A stretch of DNA of 64,000 bases from Typhlomys cinereus (GCA_023101885.1 JALPQD010000223.1:3521866-3585865), one strand, 5' to 3'; shown: positions 11,596-24,333, numbered from the stretch's first letter. Notes: generated from the letters alone by a model not told the origin. Numbers and translations: made by a program.

Positions 11596-11804
11596 ACCAT
11601 AGGTGAATTCAGGAACCACCATGGACCACCTCCACCTCCTCCTTGTTTACTCTGCTGCGGGATTCACAGGCTCCGCCCTACCAGGACCAGAAATGCAGGC
11701 TGCCCCAGCTTCAGCCCGAAGTCTATATCTGGGGTCTAAGATCCGAACTCAGGACCTTCGGCCTGCAAGGCAGAGGCTTAACCCCTGAGCCACCTTTCCA
11801 GCCC
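11535..11804 (-). repeat. B2-like SINE, younger CG-rich subfamily, antisense
   Basis: On the - strand: GGGCTGGAAAGGTGGCTCAG head with A- and B-box-like blocks, then a GGGCGGAGCCTGTGAATCC-type body, a GGTGGTTCCTGAATTC block, an internal CA run of about 35 bp and a T/A-rich tail. It sits inside a (TATC)n array: CTATCTATTTATCTATC lies on the low side and more CTAT units follow, so the target-site duplication is made of microsatellite. Confidence 0.85.
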
Positions 11805-11896
<92 letters not shown>

Positions 11897-11926
11897 ATCT
11901 ATCTATCTATATCTATCTATCTATAT
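11805..11926. repeat. (CTAT)n microsatellite
   Basis: About 120 bp of CTAT units with two small interruptions (CATCTAT) directly abutting the SINE. A short related array lies on the other side of the SINE at 11513-11535. Confidence 0.95.
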
Positions 11927-11929
11927 TAT

Positions 11930-13477
11930 ATTGCACTATATTTATCTAAGTTTGCAATTCACTGGTTTGTTTTTATGATTTTTTTTTTTACAATAGAAAC
12001 GTTGGCTGTGTGGACTTCTATGGCTTCCTCACAATCACTATGAATATTAGGGTCAGTTCCGGCTCCTCCACTTAATGTCAGATCAAGTCAAATTAGCTTG
12101 ACCTGGTTTGTGAAGCTTCTTATCATCTGGTCCCTTTTGGATCTCGCCTTACACTTCTCTGCTGTGGGAGTCTATCTGCAAAATGGACCAATTTGCAAGT
12201 GAAGGCTCAGTTCAATCATGTTATCCTCCTCTGAAAGGCTTCCATTCTGGCCCTGCTTTTATGAGTATTTGGGCTGACTTAGGTCCCAGTTCAAGCCTGT
12301 GGCTGTATCTTCTTGCTCCAGATTCCTCTATCAGGTTTTGTCTGGGCCTATTTGCGGCCCTGGAAGTGTGCAATGGTGTGTGAACATTTTTTCTTATTAT
12401 GCACAAGGTGTGGCTCTAAGGAGCCATCCATATGCAATAACTTTCAAACCAGAAGAGGGGACGAAAACGAGAGAAGAATGGCATTAGGCAAGTGCAAGAA
12501 GAAGGATTTAGTATTGTCAACAGGCCAAAGAGATTATTGGGGGGAAATGTTCCCAAAGGCACCATTTATCTATTAGGAAAGAGGTCTTTGAAAATCACAG
12601 ATTGCATGGGCCAAGACAACATTGTAGTGGGTAAAATAGATGAGGTGATGAAAGCAAATAGGCATTTGTGATTCTTAAGAAGTGGGGCTTGCCAAAGGGG
12701 GACAGGTCAGCTTGAGTGGGTGCAAGAAGCAGGCTGGTTTTATTCTCTTCAGAGAATGAGGGAGACTGATGTGTCAGGGAGAAAGGAGCCAGGCACTGAT
12801 AATGGGGAAATGATGGTTGAATGAAATCCGGGCCTGGCTGCCATCCAGTGCACAGGTGCAAGGGTTTAACCTTGATGCAGAGGAGTGCTTCTTCCTGAGG
12901 CCAAGGGCGAGAGAGATGAATGAAGGCCACAGGACAGGCATAACAATGAGAAAAGGGACTGGGGTGCTAGCAAGTGTGCGCAGGCATTGACTGTCAGCAC
13001 AGGCAAAACTAGGAGAGCCCCATTTCTGAGGCCTGGTCCAGATTTCAGTCATTTAAGTGTGACAATCTTCATCCATTCTTCCACATTTACTCAGTGGCTG
13101 CCCTGGGTCAAACACAACTGGGCCCTAGGTGGGAGGAGGTCTACAAAAATTTAACTTTTCATGTAATTTTGGTATTTGTTATGTTAGTGACTCAAGGTAA
13201 ATGTTATTTATTCATTTACTTTCCTTTTTTTTTTTTGGCAAGACTTTAAATCGAAACAAATGCATGCAGGAATGAGAAGAGTGTCCTTTGTCAGACTAGA
13301 TGTCCTGGGTCAGAGCTCGGGAAATATGGCACTCTTAATAAGGAAGGAGGGGGAGGAAACCTCATGAAACAGGGACAGAGGTAGGTAAACTGAGGAAGAT
13401 AACCACTCCTGCTCACTTCAGATTACTGTGCAACCTGTATTTCAGTGTATGCCAGTGTAAGTCCAGCTGCTTCCACC
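11930..13477. other. Unique sequence, nothing recognised
   Basis: No exon or clear repeat is visible. Small open frames on both strands show no family resemblance. Confidence 0.5.
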
Positions 13478-13756
13478 CAGGTGTGTGTGCACGTGTGTAT
13501 TAATGTCTGTGTGTTCATGCAGAGGCCAGAGCAGGATATCTTCAGTCCATCCATATTCCCTTGAGACAGGTTTGTCACTGAGCCTGGAGCTAAGCTGGTG
13601 ACTGTCAAGTCCCAGCGATCCTCCTGTCTCTGCTCTTTACGCCTCAGTCCTGAGGTTACAAGCACACTAGACTCTAGCAACTGAGGATTTGAACTCAGGT
13701 CTATATGCTTGCATAGCAAGCGCTCTTATCTACCATACTATTTCCCAACACCCAAG
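13478..13756 (-). repeat. B4/RSINE-like SINE, antisense
   Basis: GTGTGTGCACGTGTGT, CATGCAGAGGCCAGAGCAGG, CCCTTGAGACAGGTTTGTCAC, TGAGCCTGGAGCTAAGC, GATCCTCCTGTCTCTGC and GAACTCAGGTCTATATGC, ending in TAGCAAGCGCTCTTATC. This is the B4-type block order, moderately diverged. Confidence 0.7.
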
Positions 13757-13919
13757 CAGGGGCAAACAGGGGCATCTACGGAGGCCGAGCAAGACCAAAC
13801 TTTACCCAAACTGCATCACCAGAGCGCCTTCCCAGCCGACGACCACCGCCCCCATCACCTCAGGTCCTTACTACCTTTGCCCGAGGTTTATGGATGAAAG
13901 GCGGGGCGAAGCACCTATC

Positions 13920-15200
13920 TTCTTTTTCTATTGGTCACAAGAGGCCTCGAGTTCCGCCTCCTACGCCGCCGCTGACACGCTTCCGGAGCTGTCACTCAAG
14001 GATCCCCGCCCTTCCCTGCCCCGCGGCCCCGCCCCCGCCGTGGCCGGGATCTGGAGGGAAGAGCGGCTGGCACGGCGGAGGCTGTCGGGCCGGCAGCAGC
14101 GCGCGGAGCGGTCTGCGGCTCTTCTCACAGCGGCGCTCCCTCGGCGCGAGGCTGGAGCTTGCGGTTGGCGCAGGCCTGGGCCGCTGCTCCTCCGCCGCCT
14201 GCGGCTGCGGCTCCCGCGGGCTCCGGGTCCGCTCCGCCCTCGGCGCGGCTCAGGTGAGGAGGCTCGCGGGCGGCGGGGAGGCTGCCTGATGAGAGGCTGT
14301 GCGGCGGGGCTCGGGACGGGGGCGGTTCCGGGCTGTGCGGCGGGGATCCGGGGCTCCCTAGAGGGCGGGGCGGGTGCCCGGGGGCTCCCTGGGCTTTGGG
14401 CATGGGCGGTGTCGTCGGAGTGGGTCCGGGGTCCCCGGGACGCGAGGGGTCCCCGGTGTCCCGCGATCCCGAATCGTGGTGCAGATCTGCGTCTGTGTAC
14501 CTGGGTTCCGGATCAAGGGGAGCGTTCGTCGCGGTCCTGCGCTCCTTGGGGGGGGGGCAGGTAATTTAGCAGCGACTCGAGAGTTCGGGGTGCACCTCGC
14601 TGTGGATTGGGGCGAGTCGGGCGGGGTCCGTTTCGCTTCGCTCGGCTGAAACAGGAGGGCGTTAGGTTTTCAGGGACAGCGGTCTGTTTAGGTGACAGGG
14701 CGATAGGTCTGTCCCCTTTTTGGGGTGTCGCGAGTGGGAGGCCGGGGGCGGGAGGAGGGACATCGGAGACCCACGTTTAGATATCGGGGTTTCTGCTTTG
14801 CCCAGAGGGGGGGTGGTAACTGGGCAATGATGATCCACCCAGTTTTTATTATTTTTATTATTTTTTCGAGGCGTCAGGCGAGTTGCAGGTCCGCTGGTGA
14901 TCTCGCTGGGTGGGCGCGGCTCCGCGGGTGCAGGGAGGCAGGAGAGGGGCGTTGGGGTGCCTAGACCGCCTTGCAGTCCTGGGCGTGGCGCAGCGGGATT
15001 CCGTCCGGTGACTTTCTCTGGGCAGTTGGATGGATGTTGCCTGGATGATTTTTCTTCTCTCTGCCCCGGGATCCCCGCGGGGGCGCGCCGCTGTCGCCAA
15101 GCCCCGGGAGACCCCTAGCATCGGCACCTTCGTGGGCGTGTTCTTCGGGAGGAGAGTGTGGGCGGGTTGAGCGCGGAGGTCCAGCTGCTGCGGGCAAAAG
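13920..15200 (+). promoter_or_regulatory. CpG island promoter
   Basis: CpG density and GC content rise sharply relative to all neighbouring non-retroviral DNA. GC boxes (CCCGCCC, CCCCGCCC, CCGCCCCCGCC) cluster around 14005-14042. An inverted CCAAT (CTATTGGTCAC) lies at about 13928. There is no TATA box. This is the usual layout of a broadly expressed TATA-less promoter. The strand is inferred from the splice donor after 14253. Bidirectional activity cannot be excluded. Confidence 0.8.
14045..14253 (+). other. Probable non-coding first exon of an unidentified gene
   Basis: A GC-rich segment directly downstream of the GC-box cluster ends in CTCAG|GTGAGG, a strong splice donor after 14253. Open frames run through it but no conserved protein is recognisable, so I treat it as 5' UTR. 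The start is only approximate. The gene is not named: the next coding exon is not visible, and the following 50 kb look like intron-type DNA full of retroelements. Confidence 0.6.
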
Positions 15201-15784
15201 CTTATGTTTTCGACTTTCCTAGCTGGGTGGTCCGCTTTGCCGTTCTTGCGCGGCTAGATCTGCCTCCCAGGTCTTGCCCGAGCATTGGGCGAGTCTGGTA
15301 ATGCTGCGAAGCGTGCTCTGGCTTCTTTGCCCTCTGAAAAGTATTCGTGGAGAGGGATAACTTAACAAAAATGCGAAGTCCTGGAGCTAGATTTGTACAA
15401 ATCGACATTTGCAGCCTGCTGAAAGATGGCTGACAGCAACCTTTCAGGAAATCCTGTTGATCAGTTTTATCGTAATTTTAGATCTTTCAGCGTTTTTTGG
15501 TGACTAGTCCACATTCAGGTGAATTTTTTTAAAAATAATTTCTTTGTGTGTGTCTTCAAATAATGTGTAAATCAGAATGTTGATTTGCCTGACAATTTTG
15601 GCAGTCAGTCTGATTCAACATTCTAAGGGGAAAATGCAGGAGGTAGGTGTGGATCCTATACTCATGGTACTTGGGAAACCCGGAGTCTGGGTTCAGCTAA
15701 TAGACTGGAGTGTCAAACACTGGCCTTGTTTCTTTAAGAGTTTTTTTTTTTTTTTTTAATGACATATCTTTTGATTTTTAACAG

Positions 15785-15846
15785 AAAGATGAAAGCTTCA
15801 AATTTTGCAATCACTTAAAAGACAAATAGACAAAGGAATCATCTTA
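15785..15846 (+). other. Probable second 5'-UTR exon
   Basis: A branch-like TAATGAC and a T-rich tract precede TTTTTAACAG. A 62-nt segment follows, ending in ATCTTA|GTAAGT. Both splice signals are close to consensus and face the same way as the exon in the CpG island, giving a first intron of about 1.5 kb. The segment contains one ATG opening a 9-codon upstream ORF that stops inside the exon, so it is likely untranslated leader. Confidence 0.5.
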
Positions 15847-16582
15847 GTAAGTAGCATTTAACTCTGGGCTGCCACAGGTTGGTTTTGTTGTTCATACAGA
15901 TGTACACACAAATGATTGGCTTTTGTTCATGATGGTCTAAACATATTTGAAAGAACACCCTTAAGTAGATATTTTTTCCTATGTTTGAGAGAAAGACAAA
16001 CAGATTTCAGAAGCTTCTTTTAAAAATTTGTAAAACTAGAAAAAGATAAATGAAAAAAAAAACTTTCATGGCTTCTAAGTCCATGAAAACTGACCTGTCA
16101 ACAAATACTGGATTATCTGGAGAGTGTCATGACCTCAGAGGTGCAGTAATTCCGTGATCATGTGACCTACATCTAGAGGGAGACAAATAATAAGCTACTT
16201 GATGCTGCTGAGAAAGAAATACTCAGGATATTTGGAAATCAACTTAAAAAAAAAATCCCTGAATGATAATGTGACATTGGTCATGATAATCAGGAACTGA
16301 GCAAGATATAGTAAAGCAATTTCTAGAAAGGAAATCACAGGGCCCACATGCTAATCTTCACTGCGCTGCTAACTGTGTGTGACCTTTGGTGATTCGGTTG
16401 TTCTGGGCCTCACTGTCCACATATCTAACTCCTAAAAGAGAAGCCCCGTCAGTCAGGGTAAGTGCCATTTCCAGGGAATGGTGTGTTGTGTACATAAGGA
16501 GAAATGCCATAACTGCTCTTTCCATGTATTTCCACGTAATTTACATATGGTATGTCTGATTTCATATTTTTCTCTTTTTTTT
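15847..16582. other. Unique sequence (inferred intron)
   Basis: AT-rich unique DNA with no further exon recognised. Confidence 0.5.
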
Positions 16583-16850
16583 GGGCTGGAGAAATGATTC
16601 AGGGGTTAAGACTCTGTCTTGAAAGCAGAAGGTCCTGAGTTTGGATCCCAGGTCCCACATAAGAACTGCCATAAAAATCCCATGCGGAACCTGCAGAGGC
16701 CTGTACTTCTGGCCCTCTTCGGTGGAGCCTGGGAAATCCCAGAGTGAAGCAAGGAAGTAGAAGTGATCAAGGATGATTCCCGAAATCACACTTGGTCCTC
16801 CACAGGGACACACACACAAACACACACTAAGTAAATAAAATATTTTTTAA
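16583..16850 (+). repeat. B2-like SINE, older subfamily, sense
   Basis: Begins GGGCTGGAGAAATGATTCAG with GGGGTTAAG (A-box-like) and GGTCCTGAGTTTGGATCCC (B-box-like). It continues through GTGGAGCCTGGGAAATCCC, GATGATTCCCGAAATCAC and TTGGTCCTCCACAGGGACAC, and ends in a CA run and AAATAAAATATTTTTT. It is a good representative of the older local subfamily. Confidence 0.85.
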
Positions 16851-18260
16851 AGCTCTATATTTTTAAAGATAAGTTAAAAGTTTTTAATTCCAGAACGTAC
16901 TAATGAAGGTAAATGATTTCACTTGGTCTGTTCAGTGTTGTCTTTTCTCTCTGATCTTGACGTCATACATGTCTGTGCAGTTCTTTTAGGGTTTCACTGG
17001 ACTGTGGCTGTCGCCCCCAGACTTGATCCCTTTCACCCATCCTTACAGGGCTTCCAAGTTCTTCTGAGATGCAGATACACTCATTGCTTACCTAAAAGCC
17101 CTTGCTCTCTCCCTCAGGATTTCAACCTGGCAGGTTGCAATGTCCTTGGTCATCCCCCGGGCTCCCCCCCTTGCCTAGAGAGAGCTGTTTACTCCACCTG
17201 AAATCTTCGCCTTGTTCTTGTCCTGCTTTGGTGCCTTCTCTTGTCTTGCTGTGAGGGCTCCTGGTTTTTCATCGAGCTACCCCACGTGTGCTTTTTATGT
17301 TTCTGCGTCCTCCTGCTGGCTTTTCCCTACATGCCAGTTTTATTCAGTTTACCTTGGGAATTCATCCTCGTAAGCTCGTTAGTTTGCCGCACTGCTTTCT
17401 GTGGATCTAAAGGGAAGTTTGTACTTGTGCTTACTTTTTGAGTCTCTCATGGTTCTTTACCCACATGGGTTCCTGCCGCACGCTTGAAATCTCAGAGCGA
17501 GCTCAGTTGTCTTCACAATATCCAACGTGAACTAAACTCCAATGTCAGGCTCGCCCTGTTTCTCTAGAACCTATCTTATTCTCGTTTGTGTACTATTTTC
17601 TTGCCTGGATGACCTCAAACTGACAGTAGAACTCATTCCTAGGCTCTTACTAAGAAGCAAGATTCTCAGTGCACAGGGGCCAAGGGTTACACTGTTACAC
17701 TGACAGGAAAGACTCTAAAATTGTCAGGCCAGATACTGACTAAATTGGGAATTTCAAATCTTGGGCATTAGTGATTGTTAGATATTTTTGCCTTGGCCGC
17801 TTTTTACTTGGAAAATGATAGCTACCAATGTGCATTTTTTGTTGTTGTTGTTGGCCTAAAGTTGCTTTACATCTGTTGCTTTTGATCTTCCAAACAAATC
17901 CGATCATTAACTTGCTGCGTCGGGTCTGATTCCACGTTCTGTGCTCTCTTGGAACACTGCACTGCTTCTGAGCTAGGCTGCTTGTTCACTATTGGAGATT
18001 ACTTGCAGTTGTCTTACTCACTTTATAAATTGAAGAAATAGTTTAATCCATTCACCCTCTGACCTAAAAAAGAAAATGAAAAAGAAGATACTAAAGAGAA
18101 TTTATGGTCAACTGGACTTTACAGACCATTTAGTCAGATATCCTCGGCATGAGATGGTATTTATGCATGCAAGAGTGATGGCACAGTCAGCCCAGCTGTA
18201 AGATTTTTTTTTTTCTTTTTGCAAAGTTTAGTTGTGAACACTGGTATTTTGAAACTTAAT
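16851..18260. other. Unique sequence, nothing recognised
   Basis: No gene or clear repeat seen. A short GTT trinucleotide run lies near 17840. Confidence 0.5.
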
Positions 18261-18366
18261 TAGCTGGGCATGGCGGCACACCTGTCATTCATCAGTCAGG
18301 ATACTGAGGTAGGAGGATCATGAGTTTGAGGCCAGCCTGGGTTTCACAGTGAGAAAACAAAAACAG
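18261..18366 (+). repeat. B1-type SINE
   Basis: GCTGGGCATGGCGGCACACC, TACTGAGGTAGGAGGATCATG and GTTTGAGGCCAGCCTGGG, ending in AGAAAACAAAAACAG. The B1 landmarks are well preserved. Confidence 0.85.
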
Positions 18367-18771
18367 AACCCCTATTGTTTGACAAGAATCTTAGTCATTG
18401 GTTTTTCTCCCCAGGAAAGTGAGGCTGAGAATCTGAGGGTCTGAAGGACACGGCTCAGAGAAGATCCTGAATTTGGATCGTGTCGCACAGGGAGACCCCA
18501 TGCCTGCACCCACATAATTCCACAATTTGTCTCCCCTCCCTTTTTAAAAAACCTACTCAGAATTTGCTGATCTGTCTGCTGTGCTGTTAGCCTCTGCTTT
18601 AAAAGAAACCTCTTAGTGCCAACTCTATGCCAACTAATAGGGAAGGAGAGAGTCACCTCCCTGTGGTGTGTAGGTATGTGCTCAATGGCATTAGCACACG
18701 TACCGGAGCCAGTTCATAGGTCTGAGTATTTAAAAAATGGAATTAATACTCTTGGTCAAAGAATGACTTCT

Positions 18772-18974
18772 TTTTTTTTTTAATTTATTATTTATTCAAT
18801 TGTGCGTGTATGTGTGTGTGTATATAACCATGGACTAATTCGGGAACCACCATGGACGCCTCCACCAAAAACCGCAGGCCACTCCTGCTTCCATACGTGG
18901 GGAATAGGATCCGAACTCAGGACCTTCTGCCTGCAAGGCAGAGACTTAACCCCTGAGCCACCTCTCCAGCCCCC
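18772..18974 (-). repeat. B2-like SINE, younger subfamily, internally deleted, antisense
   Basis: Flanked by perfect 14-bp target-site duplications AAAGAATGACTTCT (18758-18771 and 18975-18988). On the - strand the head GGGGGCTGGAGAGGTGGCTC and the B-box-like GGATCC block are intact. The middle of the body, including the GGCGGAGCCTGTGAATCC segment, is missing. Confidence 0.9.
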
Positions 18975-18988
18975 AAAGAATGACTTCT

Positions 18989-19439
18989 GATGCCCGGCCC
19001 AGTGATTCTTTACACATGGAAACATTTCTGTCAACCAGATCAATATGCAGAATGTTTCCTTGACCTTAGGATACACCCTCATTCTTTCTCTTAGGTGCAC
19101 CTAAGGTAACACCCCTTTTCTGACTGCCTGCATTCTGACTGCCCGCAAATGAGATTAGTTGTGCTTATTCCTGAACTTCATGTAAATGGAAGCAAGCCCT
19201 GCTGCCTCGGGTGGTTTCCTTTATTCAACCCTGTGTCTGTGAGCTTTATCCATGTTTTTGTTTTCAGTTGGTGTTGGTCTGTGTCACTATCCCGTTGCAT
19301 GTCTGTGTTTATCTGTTGTGCTTTTGTTAGATGTGTGGGGTATTGTTAGTATTTTGCTCTTTTTTTTTTTAAGGCTTTTTTTAATACATTTTTTTGTAGT
19401 CTTTGTTTTCTAATAATTAGGGAGAAATTAAAACTACAA
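18989..19439. other. Unique sequence
   Basis: No exon or repeat recognised. It ends in T-rich DNA next to LINE-1 A. Confidence 0.45.
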
Positions 19440-20440
19440 TTTTTTAAATACATTTTTTATTATTTCCACTCATACAAACTTAATAGGTAGACCAGTTCCC
19501 TCCCTCCTCTTCCCCTCGAACCCTTGCTCCCCCTCCTTCCCTCCCCATCCCCCAGTGCCTCCCCCCCAATTCCCAGAGAGTCCTTTATTGTGTATGCCTA
19601 ACTCTCCTTTGGGTCCTCCTCTCCGATGACGTACAAGGACCCAGTGGCATTTCCCTGAACCCTTTCCTGTGTTCCCCTTAAGCATAGGAACACTACTGTG
19701 GCTGTCAATCCCTTGCCTCCAAGGATCTTGGTGCCTTTAGCTGATGCTAGACTTTGTGAGGTCAATAGTGTGTTGGATATTATGCAGGGCATGCAAAGTC
19801 CTATTATGATTGCTTTGGCCCTAACTGGTGTGGAGAATCTTGCAAATCATTGCTCCTCCCATCCTTTTGCTCTTACAATCTTACTGCCCCCTCTTCCGCA
19901 AATGTCCCTGAGCTTCAGGATGGGGGGAGATTAGGCTGGCCTAGTTCTATGTGGTTGATATAGAGTCTCTGAAGTTCTGGATTGTGGTTTGTTGATTTTC
20001 TTTTGCAGTTTTGCTGCTCCTGCAATGCCCTTCACTCCATCCTGATGGGCACTGTATGTCATCCCCTGGTCAGAGACAAAAAGCTGTTAAACTGGAGTCT
20101 TGTTATAATAGCACATTCAAGGGTAGATGTAATAAAAGCAGGAAACCTCGGTGAGGGAGGGGTCAGTCACCCATTTGCAAAATGATTACTTTTTATCTGC
20201 CACACTATATGCCCTCCCCTTCTGGTGAGATCATACCCCCTCAGTTGTACATGATCAGGAATGAACTTCTGTGAACTTAACCAGGTGTCACATTACTTAT
20301 TTGCATTCCTTGATGGAGGCCTATTTTCTCTGCTGTAACATGGTCCCCTCTCTCCTTGTGTCTGGTGTGACCCTCCAACCCCATCACTCTGTTCATAATC
20401 CTTGCAATTACTGTATTACATAGGTTTACCGTTGAGTGTT

Positions 20441-23400
20441 TCAATGTGGGCTGGGTGAGTTTGGTACTAGGAGCCACCTATTAGGGAGTACATTAATTTT
20501 CTGGGTTTGGGCTACTTCACTTAATATAATTGTTTCTAATGACATCCATTTCCCGGCAAATTCCAGTAATTCATCATTTTTGATGGCTGAGTAGTACTCC
20601 ATTGTATAGATGTACCACAGTTTCCTTATCCACTCATCAACTGTTGGACATTTGGGTTGATTCCATGACTTTGCTATTGTAAACAGTGCGGCTATGAACA
20701 TGGTCGTGCTTGTGTTAACGAGGTGAACCTCTGCTGCATGGGGGGTTATTCCCAAAAGTGGGATAGCAGGGTCACATGGCATTTCAATCTTTAATTTCTT
20801 TAAGAATCTCCAGACGGCTCGCCAGAGTGGCTGTATGAGCCTGCATTCCCACCAGCAATGTAGGAGAGTTCCCCTCTCTCCACATCCTCTCCAGCATTTG
20901 TTGTTGTTTGTATTGTGGATTTTTGCCATCCTGACCGGGGTGAGATGATATCTCAGGGAAGTTTTGATTTGCATTTCCCTGATGGCTAAGGAAGTGGAGC
21001 ATTTTTTAAGATATTTGTTAGACATTTTAATTTCATCCATGGTAAAATTTCTTTTAAGTTCCAGGGCCCATTTTTTAATTGGGCCATTGTTTTCCTTGGA
21101 GTTTAGTTTTCTAAGTTCTTTGTGCACTCTGGACAGTAGAGCTCTATCAGATATGTTGTTAGTGAAGATTTTCTCCCATTCTGTGGGTTGCCTTTGAGCT
21201 CGTGGTACAATCTCTTTATCTGAACAGAAGCTCTTTAATTTCACAAGGTCTCAACTGTTGAGAGTTGGTAGCAGTGACTGTGCCATTTGGTGTTTGTTTA
21301 GGAGATCATGGCCTAGCCCAATCAGCTCGAGGGAGTTCCCTATCCTTTCAACTATGGTTTTTATAGTCTCTGGCCTGATATCAAGGTCCTTGATCCATTT
21401 GGAATTAAGTCTTGTACATGGTGACAAGTTCGGGTCCAGTTTTAATCTTCTGCATGTGGAGATCCAGTTTTGCCAGCACCATTTGTTGAAGATGCTGTTC
21501 TTTTTCCATTGGATTCTTTGGGCCCCTTTGTCAAAGATCAAATGGCTGTATTTTTGTGGGCTTATATCTGGGTCTTCAACCCTTATCCATTGATGTGTGT
21601 GTCTATTTTGGAGCAAGTATCAGGCTGTTTTCATAACTATGGATTTGTAGTATAGACTAAAGTTTGGTATGGTAATACCTCCAGCAGTGTTTTTGTTACT
21701 CAGGATTGTTTTTGCTATCCTGGGTCTTTTGTGCCTCCATATGAATTTTGAGATTGTTTGGTCAACTTCTTTAAACAATTGCTTTGGGATTTTAATTGGT
21801 ATAGCATTGAATTTGTATATTGCCTTTGGTAGGATGGTCATTTTTACAATGTTGATTCTGCCAATCCAGGAACTCATGGGAGGTCTTTCCACCTGCTGAT
21901 GTCTTCTACAATTTCCTTCTTTAGGGTTTTAAAATTTTCATTGTAAAGGTCTTTTACCTCCTTGGCTAGGTTTATACCAAGGTATTTCATTTTTTTAGGG
22001 GCTATAGTAAATGGGATTGTTTCTCTCAAGGCTTTTTCACTTCTTTCATTCTGGGCATATAGGAAGGCCTCTGATTTTTGCACATTTATTTTGTATCCTG
22101 CCACCCTGCTGAACTTCTCAATTAGTTCCAGGACCTTCCTGGTGGAGTTTTTGGGATCACTCAGGTATAAGATCATGTCATCTGCAAGTAGAGATAGCTT
22201 GACTTCTTCCTTGCCAATTTGAATCCCTCTTATGTCCCTTTCTTGTCTTATGGCTTCAGCTAAGACTTCAAGTACAATATTGAATAGAAGTGGTGAGAGT
22301 GGACAGCCTTGTCTAGTTCCTGATCGAAGTGGGAATGCTTCCAATTGTTCCCCATTGAGCAAAATCCTTGTTGTATTCAGCTTTTATTATATTGATAAAG
22401 GTTTCTTCCATTCCTACTGTCTCTAGCGTTTTGATCATAAAAGGCTGTTGGATCTTGTCAAAGGCTTTTTCTGCATCTATGGAGAGTATCATGTGTTCTT
22501 GGACTTTGGACTGGTTTACATGATGAATTACATTTATTGATTTGCGTATGTTGAACCAACCTTGTGTGCCGGGGATGAAGCCTACTTGGTCCCTGTGAAT
22601 GATCTTTTTGATATGTTTTTAACCCGATTTGCTAAGACTTTATTGAGAATCTTTGCATCTGTGTTCATCAGAGAGATCGGCCTATAGTTTTCTTTTTTAA
22701 GTGAATCTTTATTAGGTTTTGGGATTAAGACGATATTAGCTTCGTAGAAGGAATTTGGTAGTGTTCCTTCCTTTGCTATTTGATGGAACAGTTTAAGGAG
22801 TATTGGTGTTATTAACTCCTTAAATGTCTGGTAGAACTCTGTGCTGAATCCATCTGGTCCAGGACATTTTTTGGTGGGAAGATTCGAGATTACTTCTTCA
22901 ATTTCCTCATATGTTATAGGACTATTTAAATAATTCACAACTTCCTGATTCAATTTAGGTAGGTAGTGTTTACTTATAAATTCGTCCATCTCTTTTGTGT
23001 TGTCAAACTTCACAGAGTATAAGTTTTTGAAATATGATGTTATAATTCTCTGGATTTCTTGGGTATCAGTAGTGATAACTTCATGTTCATTTCTAATTTT
23101 GTTAATTTGGGTTTTCTCTCTCTTGCTTTTGGTTCATTTAGCTAGGCGTGTATCAATCTTATTGATTTTTTTCAAAGACCCAGCTTTTTGACTGGTTGAT
23201 TTTTTTCTATTGTTTTCTTAGTCTCAATTTCAGATATTTCTCCCCTTATTTTGCTAATCTCCTCTCTTCTACTACTTTTGGGATCAGATTGCTCAAGTTT
23301 CTCTAAAGCCTTAAGCTGCATCGTTAAATTATTTATTTCTGATGTTTCCTTTTTTTTTTGATGTAGGCATTAAGAGCTATGAACTTACCTCTTAGGACAG

Positions 23401-24276
23401 CTTTCATTGTGTCCCAGAGATTTTGGTAAGTTGTATTTTCATTATCATTTTCTTTCAGGAAATCTTGAATTTCCTTTTTAATTTCTTCCTGAATCCAGTT
23501 CTCATTCAGCATCATATTATTAAGTTTCTAGGAATTAGTGTATTTTCTGTTGTTTGTTGTGTTGTGGATGTCCAGCTTTAGGCCGTGGTGGTCTGATAGG
23601 GCACAGGTTAGAATTTCAACTTTTTTGTATATGTGTAGATTCGTTTTGTGGCCCAATATGTGATCTATTTTGGAGAAAGTTCCGTGTGCTGCTGAGAAAA
23701 TGTGTATTCTTTGGTGCGTGGATGAAAAGTTTCATAGAGATCTATAAGGTCCATTTCTTTCAGGGTTTGATTAAGTTCCAAAGTGTCTCTGTTAAGCTTT
23801 TGACCTGTTGATCTATCCTATGTTGAGAGGGCGGTGTTGAAGTCCCCAAGAATTATCGTTTGGGGGTTGATTTCTTGCTTTAGGCGCTGTAGGGTTTTCT
23901 TAATGAATGTGGAGGGGCCCGTATTGGGTGCATAAATGTTTAGTATTGTGAAGTCTTCCTGGTGAATTGTACCTGTGACTAAAATGTAGTATCCATCTGT
24001 GTCTCTTATGATTTTCTTTGGTTTGAAGTCCACTTTGTCTGAAAGCATAATTGCTACCCCTGCCTGTTTCCTGGTTCCATTAGCTTGCAAGATTTTGGAC
24101 CAGCCTTTCATTCTTAGGATGTGCCTATCTTTTGTGGTGAGATTAGTTTCCTGAAGGCAGCAGATTATTGGATTGTGGTTTTTAATCCAAGTTTGTAATC
24201 TGTGTCTCTTAATCGGTGAGTTAATACCATTGACAGTTAATGTTACAATGGAGAAATTATTTTTAATTCTGGACAT
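20441..24276 (-). pseudogene. LINE-1 A ORF2 (endonuclease-reverse transcriptase), broken
   Basis: The start shows the apurinic-type endonuclease N-terminus (NNFSIVTLTVNGINSPIKRH, then CCLQET). Mid-protein frames show RT blocks: [25 protein letters not shown] and [13 protein letters not shown], the last with the catalytic ADD pair. The C-terminal frame 21244-20441 has the LINE-1 cysteine motif region ([18 protein letters not shown]) and [12 protein letters not shown]. The frame is split into at least seven pieces by frameshifts and stops. Confidence 0.9.
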
Positions 24277-24333
24277 TTTTTATGTTTAGTGGATTTTGTA
24301 AGCATGTTGTTTGATATTTATGTTTTGGTGGTA

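Noticed and set aside
11513..11926. Regular repeats considered as a CRISPR-like array
   Set aside because: They are a tetranucleotide microsatellite in a mammalian genome, with no spacers.
13689..14564. A 291-codon + strand frame running through a B4-like SINE into the CpG island
   Set aside because: It starts inside a repeat, crosses the promoter GC boxes and the strong donor after 14253, and has arginine- and proline-rich composition typical of random GC-rich DNA.
13920..15846. Naming the CpG-island gene from synteny with DDX11 in other rodents
   Set aside because: No coding exon is visible and orientation relative to remembered neighbours does not fit clearly, so any name would be a guess.
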